DNA of 21,799 nt from a virus. Positions 5,804-13,234 of this stretch are shown here, piece by piece. The translations under genes and the position numbers were made by a program. The notes under the pieces were generated by a model. It was not told where the DNA came from. It saw only the letters and a list, made by a program, of their open reading frames with translations, and searched no databases. The stretch is taken from IMG/VR virus record IMGVR_UViG_3300047352_000520, positions 1 to 21,799 of that record, one strand, 5' to 3'. Numbering within the stretch: the first letter of the stretch is position 1; each line of letters opens with the position of its first letter.

Positions 5804-6214
5804 TCAACAGCGCTTGAAATATAAGTATCTATCAGTAGCATCCAGGGTCTCATGACTCTGGATATGTGATGTTAAGGTATCAAATATCTCATTAGTTTTA
5901 TACTGAGCGTGCTTAAAATAAACACCAATACCTTCAGACAGCTCTTCATTTTGAGGAGCATACCAAGCAAGAACTTGAATGCCATTCCATGGTTCCAAGT
6001 CTTTAGATACCCAACTGTTCAGTTCCTCTAGGCGCTGAGCAGTTTTTACTATGTGTTGTTCGTGTGCTTCTGTAGCAGGAAGATTAAGGTCACCGTGATA
6101 AAGCAAAGCGTGCTTCCACATCAATGTTCCATCACGTTGAATTAATCTGCAGGGATGAACAGTCAGACCTGAAGGAAACTCGTACATAAAACCAGGAGAT
6201 ATATGCTTACTCAT
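5804..6214 (-). CDS. Hypothetical protein
   Basis: A 136-residue protein with no recognised family. It is mixed alpha/beta with aromatic residues spread throughout (GFMYEFPSGLTVHPCRLIQRDG, WNGIQVLAWYAP). Its start shares one base with the upstream stop (TAATG), and AAGGGGA lies 7 nt before the ATG, so it is co-translated with the Dam-like gene. It is the last gene of the long leftward replication operon and ends against the terminator hairpin. Confidence 0.7.
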   Translation of the reverse strand: MSKHISPGFMYEFPSGLTVHPCRLIQRDGTLMWKHALLYHGDLNLPATEAHEQHIVKTAQRLEELNSWVSKDLEPWNGIQVLAWYAPQNEELSEGIGVYFKHAQYKTNEIFDTLTSHIQSHETLDATDRYLYFKRC

Positions 6215-6882
6215 TAGATATTCCCCTTGTTTTCTTCGAAGTACTCTAGGTCTTTAGACCAGCTGTCACCTGCAAACTCATTGTAAATGATGCGTCCTAC
6301 ATCACGGAAGGTGTTGTGGAATAGTGTCACCTTATCAATGTCATTCATCATGGCATCGAGTGGTGGACCATAGACAAGTACGTTCCAAGTGGATGGACAC
6401 ACAGGCTCAAAGCCAGTTGAGGTAGCTCTCAGCTGCTTAACCCTACGGAAGGGGATGCAGACTGGGTAGTCCCAGATGACTGGTGTAGCTCTAATGATTT
6501 CAGATGCACTGGTAAAGAACACAAAGCTATTGATGTAGCCATTGCGATACTCGTTAATAGTTTTGTTTAACCAGATACGTGAGTTACGTACAGCACCCTT
6601 AGGTGCAACCCATACGTTCCCATGCCAGTGCTCGTTAAGTGGATTACTTTCTAGTGATGGAACAGACGTAGCATCAACTAAAACCTGCTGTACAGGGTCA
6701 GAGGTTGGGTCAAAGTCAATGCTTCCCATCACTTCACGCGCACGCTCAATGAGCTGTGGCGTTGGATAGAGAGGGAGCTTTAACCCAGACGCTTTGAGTT
6801 TGTCAGATAAATTCTGCTGCGAGCGACTGGAAGCTCTCTTGGCTCCCTCCTGCTTCGACAGCAAATGTTCTTGTTCCAGCAT
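6214..6882 (-). CDS. Phage Dam-family methyltransferase-like protein, altered DPPY motif
   Basis: The middle matches the phage N6-adenine methyltransferase family PF05869: LYPTPQLIERAREVMGSIDFDPTSDP (family: .YTP...VE.AREVLG.IDLDPAS), then HGNVWVAPKG, and a later WDYPVCIPFRRVKQL. The family's catalytic NPPY/DPPY box falls at VWVAPKG (about residues 90-96) and reads APKG instead. An active adenine methyltransferase normally needs that motif, so activity is doubtful. The first 35 residues are basic and low in complexity, and overlap the upstream gene by about 80 nt. ATG at 6882 is preferred to GTG at 6885. A role in DNA binding or protection of phage DNA remains possible. Confidence 0.65.
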   Translation of the reverse strand: MLEQEHLLSKQEGAKRASSRSQQNLSDKLKASGLKLPLYPTPQLIERAREVMGSIDFDPTSDPVQQVLVDATSVPSLESNPLNEHWHGNVWVAPKGAVRNSRIWLNKTINEYRNGYINSFVFFTSASEIIRATPVIWDYPVCIPFRRVKQLRATSTGFEPVCPSTWNVLVYGPPLDAMMNDIDKVTLFHNTFRDVGRIIYNEFAGDSWSKDLEYFEENKGNI

Positions 6883-7222
6883 CACTAATCAAGGTAATTA
6901 ATACATTTTTAGACCAATCATTTTCATCAATCTCTTGTATCAAACCACGTAGGAACTCAAGGATGTCAGCATCCTCTTCGCTTTCGGCAGTGTGAATATC
7001 AGCTTCAATAGAACTGCCAGACATAAAAGTCGTCGAGTCGTTCATGAGATTGATAACAAGAGAGCCAGCACCTTGTGCTTCTACACCTTTCATTGCAATG
7101 TTGATAAGGTCGGTAAGGATGAGTTCAGCAGTAGCTGCCAAGAACTTTTGCTCTTGTGATTTCTCATCGCCAAACTTATCTGATTGGAGAAGATTTTGTA
7201 GTAGGTCAGTACGTCTAGACAT
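6803..7222 (-). CDS. Acidic hypothetical protein
   Basis: A 139-residue acidic protein with no recognised family. A helical N-terminal part (TDLLQNLLQSDKF, AATAELILTDLINIAMKGVEA) is followed by an acidic stretch (HTAESEEDADILEFLRGLI). It overlaps the Dam-like gene by 80 nt in another frame, an unusually long overlap even for this compact operon, so one of the two may begin elsewhere. Confidence 0.6.
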   Translation of the reverse strand: MSRRTDLLQNLLQSDKFGDEKSQEQKFLAATAELILTDLINIAMKGVEAQGAGSLVINLMNDSTTFMSGSSIEADIHTAESEEDADILEFLRGLIQEIDENDWSKNVLITLISDAGTRTFAVEAGGSQESFQSLAAEFI

Positions 7223-7254
7223 AATGGAATGACTCTTGTATAAGGTTAAGTAAT

Positions 7255-8061
7255 TTAAAATTCTTCCGTGGGGTTTTCATCGTTATCTGTTGGAGCTCGA
7301 TGTAAACCTTCCAGTTCAGTATTGAATTGAGATGGATGCCTACCTGCAAGCATGTCAGTAATAACTGCTTCAAACCTATCGCCAAACCCTGTATCAGGAT
7401 TGAGCATCAGGTCTTCACGTGCATTGAGCTGCTCGGTTGCATCTAACTTCTCTTGTTCTTTGAGTGCTTCTTCTAGAACGTACTCAGCAATCTGTTGCTT
7501 GAGTGTGTGTAGTTCACAAGCAACCTCAAAGCTTTCAAGATAGCTGTCGTGGTCAACAAAGACACCAACGTTCTGTGGAATAAGGTGAAACGGATTACAG
7601 CAATACTTATTGCCGCAAGTAGTTTTGACTCCTGTATAGCCTAAATCACCCCAAGTGAACCACATAGCAACACGTTGTGGGTGATGTTGAGTCGAACTAG
7701 CAATGCCGTGCCGCCTCCAAGAGAACTGTGGTTGCTTGGTGCGCTTGTTGATACAACCATTCCAATCCCAGCAGTCATCAGGAGCACCCATATCTACTTG
7801 AGACCAGAACTTAAGAGCACGTTTCCTGTGCTTCTTAAGCAGACGGTCAATGTCAAATGACATACGACCTTCACGAGCAGATGCAACACAACGCGTACAC
7901 GCTTGGTGACTGTCGTATCGCATGCTGTGAGTAGAGAATCTACCTAACGAGTGACCTGTATATAGACAAAGCTCACCCTCTTCTGCTGTGTTAGAGAGTT
8001 GCAAGATACGTCTACCGTATGCGTGACCACCACGCCGTTTAGAGGGTTGAGCTTCAGCCAT
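7255..8061 (-). CDS. HNH_3-like DNA-binding protein with altered active site
   Basis: A 268-residue protein. An N-terminal zinc-finger-like set (Cys32, His37, Cys55, Cys58) is of the kind often attached to HNH nucleases. The core from about 96 to 162 follows HNH_3: DDCWDWNGCI, HHPQRVAMWFTWGDLG, then VKTTCGNKYCCNPFHLIP. The Asn-Pro-x-His-Leu part is intact, but the first catalytic His (HxC in the family) reads TTC. The protein may bind DNA without cutting it, or use another residue. The C-terminus is helical and acidic and ends TEEF, like several operon neighbours. It is coupled to the upstream gene by TAATG with AAGGAG 7 nt before the start. Confidence 0.7.
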   Translation of the reverse strand: MAEAQPSKRRGGHAYGRRILQLSNTAEEGELCLYTGHSLGRFSTHSMRYDSHQACTRCVASAREGRMSFDIDRLLKKHRKRALKFWSQVDMGAPDDCWDWNGCINKRTKQPQFSWRRHGIASSTQHHPQRVAMWFTWGDLGYTGVKTTCGNKYCCNPFHLIPQNVGVFVDHDSYLESFEVACELHTLKQQIAEYVLEEALKEQEKLDATEQLNAREDLMLNPDTGFGDRFEAVITDMLAGRHPSQFNTELEGLHRAPTDNDENPTEEF

Positions 8062-8291
8062 TAGAATTCTCCTTCAGGTTTTACGTGAACACCACCATGA
8101 GTTGGGTACTGCTGTTCAGTAGGTAGTGCCTGCATTTGATGGCTAAGTTTGTATTCATAACGAGTACTATTCTCATACTTGATACGAACAAGCTTGGCAC
8201 GAGGTGTGTAGTACTCAGGACGCCCAACAACTAGTGCTGTTCTACCTTCAATGTCAACGCGCAAGCCAATTTTGATGTCTTTTGAATGCAT
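8061..8291 (-). CDS. Small SH3/KOW-like hypothetical protein
   Basis: A 76-residue protein beginning with a beta-rich part (IKIGLRVDIEGRTALVVGRPEYY, KLVRIKYENSTRYEYKLSH) that resembles a small SH3- or KOW-type barrel by pattern only. AAAGG lies about 9 nt before the ATG. It ends KPEGEF, and the codons of that tail form the ribosome binding site for the next gene (GAAGGAGAATTCTAATG). A role in the replication operon is inferred from context. Confidence 0.6.
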   Translation of the reverse strand: MHSKDIKIGLRVDIEGRTALVVGRPEYYTPRAKLVRIKYENSTRYEYKLSHQMQALPTEQQYPTHGGVHVKPEGEF

Positions 8292-8344
8292 ATATTTATA
8301 CCTTTGTAGTTAAAGTGTAGTGAAAAAGTGTTATTTATGTGAGG

Positions 8345-8494
8345 CTACGGCTCAGTCTCAGAGCTTTCACTTAGCTCATAGAGATGATAGTCATAAGTAT
8401 CATCTCCAAACATGATGTGACAAGCTTCATCAAAGCCATCAGCTTCAATAGTTACCTCGTCCCCATCATTGTGATTAATAAAAGTCCAGTACAT
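8345..8494 (-). CDS. Acidic microprotein (49 aa)
   Basis: A short gene between the primase and the 76-residue gene. Its ATG shares one base with the primase stop (TAATG), the same coupling used at six other junctions here. The product begins MYWTFINHNDGDEVTIEAD, has an aromatic middle (YDYHLYELSE) and is strongly acidic throughout. No family was recognised. It is followed by a 53-nt gap that holds AT-rich sequence but no clear gene. Confidence 0.6.
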   Translation of the reverse strand: MYWTFINHNDGDEVTIEADGFDEACHIMFGDDTYDYHLYELSESSETEP

Positions 8495-10725
8495 TAGAAG
8501 TCGTTAAGGATATGGTCTTCAGATAGTGGGTCATCTTTAGGTCGTTGCCATACACGCACAGACTTAGACTTGCCAGTAGCAGGGTCTTTACGTGAGGTAA
8601 CTAGACGACGCCAGCCCATCGTCTGTAGAACATCTGCAATACGACGTGCTTCTCTACGTCCTTGGTTACGTGGGTCAAGTTCCAGTGCATGTGTAAGAAC
8701 ATCAGCAGCTGTAACTTCTTCCCGAATTGCTACGTAACTAGCAACTTTATCCATCCAGGGGTCAGGGTCACCGAACTCTTGGATGTACTCAGAGATAGCA
8801 GCAATCTCACCACTGTTGAACTCGTAGCCCATACCACCACGGTATGCAGCTACTGCAGATGCCCATAGGCAATCACGCTCTTCAGACAGTTGCTTCCAAG
8901 GAATCTGAAATCCACCACCAATTTCTAGTGGTACAAAGCGTCTGTTGCCTGTGCTATCTACAAGGAACTGGTTCCTATTGGTAGTACCAATCATCACAAA
9001 CCGACGAGGCAGTTTGGATGGCAGAGATGCATATGGATAACGCACTTCATCAACTCTGCTAGTCACAAGGTTCTTAAAGTTCTCAATGTTCCTAATGTTG
9101 AAGTAGTTATCAATCTCAGGTAGCTCTAGCAACCAAGCAACGTGCAGCCTGTACTGCTCTTTCATCAGCGTGTCTAGTGGTGTACTGACTTCTGAGAACA
9201 GAAGGTCAGGCACTAGGTTGCGACTGAACATTGACTTACCAACGCCCTGTGCACCCACAAGAATGGGTAGCCAGGACATAGAGCAGCCAGGGTTATAAGC
9301 ACGGGCAACTGCACCAATCATCATGCGTTGCATGGCAAGGGTGGCAATGCTGTGCTTGTTACCTAGGAATACTTCACCGACACGGTCCCAATCTTTGTGA
9401 GGGATTGCATGAGCAGCACAGTGGTCAAGGTAACGACGGATAGGACAGTAGCTATTCTTCTGCGCTGCATATTGAATAGCAGACTTGATGCGAGGCTCTG
9501 GGATAAATATCCCGTGCTCACATGCCATCTTGGTAGTCATTAAGTCAAGGTCATTACCTTGAAGTGCAACCGTCTTACCTTGAGCATCGGTGTATTCAAT
9601 AGCACCCGTCAGCTCATTCTTGCGTAGGTCAGTCAAGATACCCTTGACTTTCTCTACATCATCTTCACGCTCTTTAGCAGCAGCTTCAGAGCTTTTCTTC
9701 GGGCGACCTCTACGCTTGACTTCTTTAGAGTCAGGTAACGGTTCCGGTTCAAATTCCATATTGTTTTCTCCTGTAGCATTGGAAATGACATCATCAAAAC
9801 TAATTAGTGGGTCTGTTTCTGTATAACCGACAGCTCCACCTACAGCACCAAACCTCAGTTCAGGTGGTAGGTGTCTAGTCCAATTAGCGTCTTGCTTCTT
9901 TGCAAGCGAATACAGTTTAGTATGACCTGCATACTTACCGAGACCTTTCCATTTAAAAGGTCTAATGTTTTCTTCTTTGTGACCATGATGACCACGGATA
10001 ACCCAGTCAACCCAGTCATCAAATAAGACGCCACCTACACCAGCGCAGGCAGCCATGACGGGCACATAGTAAGACTCGTACTCATCGTCGCTAGTAGGCT
10101 CCAGAAACTCACGTAGCAACCACTGACAGCGTCGTACATCAATGTCTTCGCAATCAGTACGTATGAAATCCGCAGGCTCTTCGTAGTCAATATCAGCCAA
10201 CAAGAACGCGGGAACCATCGCGCCATCATTAAGACGGCTAGTACTAGCTGAACTGCCGTACCACAGGCGCTCAGGCTTTTGACCGCAGTTATCTTTAAGC
10301 GATTCAAGTCCAAGGTCTGCTAGCAAACGATTGACAATCAACCAATAAGCACCACGGTGTTGTGATGCAGATTCCAAATCAGTCTCCAGTGGAAACAGAG
10401 CACGGAACCTATGCTCCTTATCGCTATGACTTGCAGATGTATAGGTAGCTAAGCACCAGTCACGTGCAGTCTGAGTAGCCCAGAATGCATCGAGTGTTGT
10501 ATCACCATCAATGTCAATAACAATAAGGTTGCTACCTGCTGCATTGTCTGCATTGCGGTAGCGCTCAAGGAAATGAGTAGCGCACCACCCATAACCTTTA
10601 GCAACCCATCCCAGTAGATAGTCAACATCTACTAGGACATTCTTCCAACCCCTAGCTACTAGCTGCGGGTTCTCTTTGTTCTTGCAGTTCTTGTTTACTG
10701 CAATCTTCAGTATCTTCTTCGTCAT
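8494..10725 (-). CDS. AEP primase-polymerase fused to VirE-like helicase
   Basis: A 743-residue replication protein with three parts. Residues about 30-190 form an archaeo-eukaryotic primase: IVIDIDGD with metal-binding Asp71 and Asp73, and SASHSDKEHRFRALFPL with the active-site His. Residues about 195-290 look like a PriCT domain. Residues about 450-650 form a VirE/SF3-like ATPase with Walker A GAQGVGKS (491-498), Walker B WLLELPEID (531-539) and the TTNRNQFLVDSTGNRRFVPL block. The linker contains KRRGRPKK (337-344), an AT-hook-like minor-groove binder. It would make primers and unwind DNA, and replaces the T7 gp4 type. It ends LNDF. Its start overlaps the nuclease gene by 74 nt. Confidence 0.9.
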   Translation of the reverse strand: MTKKILKIAVNKNCKNKENPQLVARGWKNVLVDVDYLLGWVAKGYGWCATHFLERYRNADNAAGSNLIVIDIDGDTTLDAFWATQTARDWCLATYTSASHSDKEHRFRALFPLETDLESASQHRGAYWLIVNRLLADLGLESLKDNCGQKPERLWYGSSASTSRLNDGAMVPAFLLADIDYEEPADFIRTDCEDIDVRRCQWLLREFLEPTSDDEYESYYVPVMAACAGVGGVLFDDWVDWVIRGHHGHKEENIRPFKWKGLGKYAGHTKLYSLAKKQDANWTRHLPPELRFGAVGGAVGYTETDPLISFDDVISNATGENNMEFEPEPLPDSKEVKRRGRPKKSSEAAAKEREDDVEKVKGILTDLRKNELTGAIEYTDAQGKTVALQGNDLDLMTTKMACEHGIFIPEPRIKSAIQYAAQKNSYCPIRRYLDHCAAHAIPHKDWDRVGEVFLGNKHSIATLAMQRMMIGAVARAYNPGCSMSWLPILVGAQGVGKSMFSRNLVPDLLFSEVSTPLDTLMKEQYRLHVAWLLELPEIDNYFNIRNIENFKNLVTSRVDEVRYPYASLPSKLPRRFVMIGTTNRNQFLVDSTGNRRFVPLEIGGGFQIPWKQLSEERDCLWASAVAAYRGGMGYEFNSGEIAAISEYIQEFGDPDPWMDKVASYVAIREEVTAADVLTHALELDPRNQGRREARRIADVLQTMGWRRLVTSRKDPATGKSKSVRVWQRPKDDPLSEDHILNDF

Positions 10726-11464
10726 CTCCTATCGAATGAAATTGTTTACATCTTGTCAGGAACTTCGCTTCAAATCTATCAAGCTGGTCGCTATCAATAA
10801 AGATGCCTTGGGATATCTCTGGGGTAGAGACAATAATCAAAGCAACGTCACATTTATAACCAGTACGTTCAGCTAATGCGAGGCGGTAAGCCGCCATTTG
10901 TTGTGCACACTTTTGGTACTTCCTGAATCCACCAAAGCCCATACGGTCACCCTTCTCTGGGAAGCAGTTCATGTATGGACCGTTGCTTGTCTTAAAGTCA
11001 GCGATGATTTTTACACCACCAATCTCTCCAATCAAGTCAGGACAACCAGCATATAGATGCTCGGTGCTCCAGACATATGCAACTTCTCTGTCATCACTAC
11101 GAAGGTGATTCCAATCTGGGCGAAGTGGACGTTCGCTCCAATGAATTGTATCAAACCAATCTAGATAAGGTGTAAGACCACTCCAGAAATCTTGATACTC
11201 ATCAGGTACACCTGGGTCCATGCCACGTAGGTAGTTTTCACAACCCAAGTGGATAGCAGAGCCACGTTTCGATGCTGCTTCAAGGGCACCAGGATTATTT
11301 TTTTGCCAGGTTCTCAATCCTGCTTTAGATTTTTCTGTCTCGGTAGCTGAGAGAACCGTGGTAACAGAAGGCATATACAGACCAGAGCAGAGATACTTTC
11401 GGTAACCCTGCGCCGTCTGTATACGGTAAGGCTTATCTACAGGACCAAGGTTCTCGTCAGACAT
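10652..11464 (-). CDS. PD-(D/E)XK exonuclease (RecB/Cas4-like)
   Basis: A 270-residue nuclease with the RecB/Cas4 motif series: SKRGSAIHLGCENYL (GxxxH), AGCPDLIGEIGGVKIIADFKTS (PD...D-x-K), and QMAAYRLALAE (Q-x3-Y). All catalytic residues are present. In phages such enzymes digest host DNA or trim ends for recombination and replication. It starts with TAATG coupling to the upstream gene, with GAGGA 6 nt before the ATG. The last 25 residues are acidic and overlap the primase start. No Cas4-type cysteine cluster was seen, so it is a plain RecB-like nuclease. Confidence 0.88.
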   Translation of the reverse strand: MSDENLGPVDKPYRIQTAQGYRKYLCSGLYMPSVTTVLSATETEKSKAGLRTWQKNNPGALEAASKRGSAIHLGCENYLRGMDPGVPDEYQDFWSGLTPYLDWFDTIHWSERPLRPDWNHLRSDDREVAYVWSTEHLYAGCPDLIGEIGGVKIIADFKTSNGPYMNCFPEKGDRMGFGGFRKYQKCAQQMAAYRLALAERTGYKCDVALIIVSTPEISQGIFIDSDQLDRFEAKFLTRCKQFHSIGDDEEDTEDCSKQELQEQREPAASS

Positions 11465-11832
11465 TAGTAATCCTCGTCAGTCATCTGGTCTTGGAAGTTC
11501 TGGCTATACGTTGCGCCTGTATCTGTAGGTGTGGTTTGCTGTTGAAACATCGCATACATCTGCCCCACTGCATTGCCCACTGCTTCAGATACTTGACCAA
11601 CAGCAGCTACTTGTTGACGAAGCTGGTCAACTTCTTGACGCAATGCAATGACGTGATCCATCAACGAGGGAGGGCGTTGGATAGGAGCCGGAGGAGTTGG
11701 TACGCCACCAGGCACAGTAGGAATAAGCCCAGTAGGTTGAACAGGAACGGCATTTTGTTTTGCTTTCTCGATAATGTCTGCGATGCGTTGTTGCATTTCA
11801 GGTGGCAAGCCTTCGGTATTAATGTTGCTCAT
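11464..11832 (-). CDS. Pro-rich coiled-coil protein with acidic end
   Basis: A 122-residue protein of unknown function. Its middle is rich in Pro (VPVQPTGLIPTVPGGVPTPP), followed by a heptad-like coiled coil (HVIALRQEVDQLRQQVAAVGQ). It ends QMTDEDY, an acidic-aromatic tail shared with several operon neighbours. AAGGATG lies about 9 nt before the start, and the gene is coupled by TAATG on both sides. The layout would suit an adaptor that links replication proteins, but this is inferred. Confidence 0.65.
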   Translation of the reverse strand: MSNINTEGLPPEMQQRIADIIEKAKQNAVPVQPTGLIPTVPGGVPTPPAPIQRPPSLMDHVIALRQEVDQLRQQVAAVGQVSEAVGNAVGQMYAMFQQQTTPTDTGATYSQNFQDQMTDEDY

Positions 11833-12017
11833 TAGAATTCATCCTTAAGTTGTTTGGTTGCAATTTCACCTACGATTTCTTCGAAGGCACGGCGTAGTTC
11901 ATACTCCAAGTCATCTCGGTCAGCTTTAGAACGAGTGACTGTAATGGGAGGGAGTGTCAGTGTGGCATCTGCTTGGAATAAACCAAGCTCATTTTTAGCA
12001 ACAGTAAGTTCAATCAT
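11832..12017 (-). CDS. Small acidic-tailed hypothetical protein
   Basis: A 61-residue protein: a beta-rich start (MIELTVAKNELGLFQADATLTLPP) and an acidic helix (DRDDLEYELRRAFEEIVGEI), ending QLKDEF. Its start overlaps the previous stop by ATGA, and its stop overlaps the next start by TAATG. No family was recognised. Confidence 0.65.
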   Translation of the reverse strand: MIELTVAKNELGLFQADATLTLPPITVTRSKADRDDLEYELRRAFEEIVGEIATKQLKDEF

Positions 12018-12205
12018 TTTGTAATTAGTTCTTCTAGTGTTTGAGGTGAGACATTTTTACATTTGTAACCAGGGTAATGTCTCTTAACCCAATGAGGTGC
12101 AGCGATTGACCCCATCCAACTATCAACCGATACATATACAGTATCGGTATCTTCATCAACAAGATGCGGTCGGTAGTTACTAGAACTCGGCTTGACTTTC
12201 TTCAA
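12014..12205 (-). CDS. Small hypothetical protein
   Basis: A 63-residue basic protein starting MKKVKPSSSNYRPHLVDED, with an aromatic and basic middle (APHWVKRHYPGYKCKN). It overlaps the upstream gene by 26 nt and the downstream gene by 4 nt. No family was recognised. Unlike most neighbours it does not end in an acidic-aromatic tail. Confidence 0.6.
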   Translation of the reverse strand: MKKVKPSSSNYRPHLVDEDTDTVYVSVDSWMGSIAAPHWVKRHYPGYKCKNVSPQTLEELITK

Positions 12206-12920
12206 CTTTTTTCTTTGCAGTAGTAGGAGTTACGTGGGCTCCGCGTTTGTCGGTTCCACCAGCTGGAAGACCTTTAGCGTCAACTTGCTTACCGTCGAAT
12301 GGGTCTTTTCCTTCAAAGAAGTTAGGTAGCCAGATGGTGTCTTTCTCTTTGTCCCAAGACGCTTTAATCTTATCTGGTACTTTACGGACTTTTGGAAGGA
12401 TGCTGTATGAAGTTTCCAGACCGGCTCCCTTACGGCTAATCTTAATCGAAAAATTAGCAAGTCCATCTTCGGTCCAAGTGTAGTCTTCAATCTCTTGAAG
12501 AATCTCGGTGAGTTGTTCTCGTAGTGATTTTTGTTCAATGAATAGTACCTCTAAACGACCACGGGCAGCGCTGGTTGCTACCCAAGCAAGGAACCTCCGT
12601 GGCTTAACGAAGGTGCCGTCGATTTTGGGACGGTCGGGTTTGGACCAGTCGGTTTCTCGGGCGATGTCATCCGGTTGCCCAGGGTGACTGCGAGTAACGA
12701 CGTAACCAGCAAAACCAAGTTCACCATTATCACGGACTTTTTCAGATGCGTATTGCCAGCCGACGATGGCATGACCTGTGTCATAACAACCGAGTAGTCG
12801 GAACTCTTCTGATTCTCCATCTTTAAGTGAGCTAGGTTTCCAGTAAGGTTGTGCTTCTTTGGTTTCAATTTTATCTTTAGGAGCCTCCAACATTTCGGGA
12901 GGCAGAACTTGTAGCGTCAT
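12180..12920 (-). CDS. Candidate ssDNA-binding protein
   Basis: A 246-residue protein. The region of about residues 35-175 looks like an OB-fold ssDNA binder: SLKDGESEEFRLLGCYDTGH at the front, RFLAWVATSAARGRLEVLFIEQ in the middle, and FSIKISRKGAGLETSYSILP, a segment resembling the (F)KI.R.G.GL.T.Y.V.P block of phage single-strand binding proteins. The remainder is Lys/Gly-rich and ends SQAEF. It is the first gene of the replication operon after the divergent gap at 12921-12983. A different replication-accessory role is possible, because a second OB-fold SSB lies at 13235-13891. Confidence 0.5.
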   Translation of the reverse strand: MTLQVLPPEMLEAPKDKIETKEAQPYWKPSSLKDGESEEFRLLGCYDTGHAIVGWQYASEKVRDNGELGFAGYVVTRSHPGQPDDIARETDWSKPDRPKIDGTFVKPRRFLAWVATSAARGRLEVLFIEQKSLREQLTEILQEIEDYTWTEDGLANFSIKISRKGAGLETSYSILPKVRKVPDKIKASWDKEKDTIWLPNFFEGKDPFDGKQVDAKGLPAGGTDKRGAHVTPTTAKKKVEESQAEF

Positions 12921-12983
12921 ATTAGTATTATTTAGACACTACAAATATAAGTAATAGAATAGATAAATGTGAGCTATATAGTT
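12921..12983. promoter_or_regulatory. Divergent promoter region
   Basis: AT-rich gap between the leftward replication operon and a rightward small gene. Possible -10 boxes for the rightward gene are TATAAG and TAGAAT around 12945-12960. The leftward side has TAAATAATAC. Neither has a clear -35. The TAGTG element near the leftward side (GTAGTGTC on the minus strand) resembles the TAGTGAAA at 5383-5390 and 8317-8326. The grouping is tentative. Confidence 0.35.
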
Positions 12984-13154
12984 ATGAGATTAGCAGGTGA
13001 AATACCATTAGATGTAGCACAGTTAATTGCTGCTGTTGATACAACTAACTGGCCTTCAATCAAAGAATCTAAAAAAGCACCTGCAAACTATAGATACGAT
13101 GAGCACATGCAGGAGATGGTGCCAAGTATTCCTGCCCGGTTAAGAAAGGCTTGA
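12984..13154 (+). CDS. Small hypothetical protein on the plus strand
   Basis: A 56-residue protein starting MRLAGEIPLDVAQLIAAVDT. A longer reading from GTG at 12969 adds five residues. It stands alone between two leftward operons and ends 16 nt before a hairpin. No family was recognised. Its isolation resembles the DUF3310 gene at 5398, and such singletons are often separately controlled. Confidence 0.5.
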   Translation: MRLAGEIPLDVAQLIAAVDTTNWPSIKESKKAPANYRYDEHMQEMVPSIPARLRKA

Positions 13155-13164
13155 AAATTTTTGG

Positions 13165-13194
13165 CATTAAAAATGGCCTCGCACGAGACCATTT
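13165..13194 (-). terminator. Terminator between convergent genes
   Basis: AAATGGCCTCG/CGAGACCATTT (13171-13181 and 13184-13194, one mismatch, 2-nt loop) lies between the stops at 13154 and 13235. Read on the minus strand the stem runs into CCATTTTTAATG, a short T-run, so it best fits termination of the leftward SSB operon. Confidence 0.65.
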
Positions 13195-13234
13195 GGGGTA
13201 CAGTTAATCAGTTAATCCGACTGGTTCACAGTCA

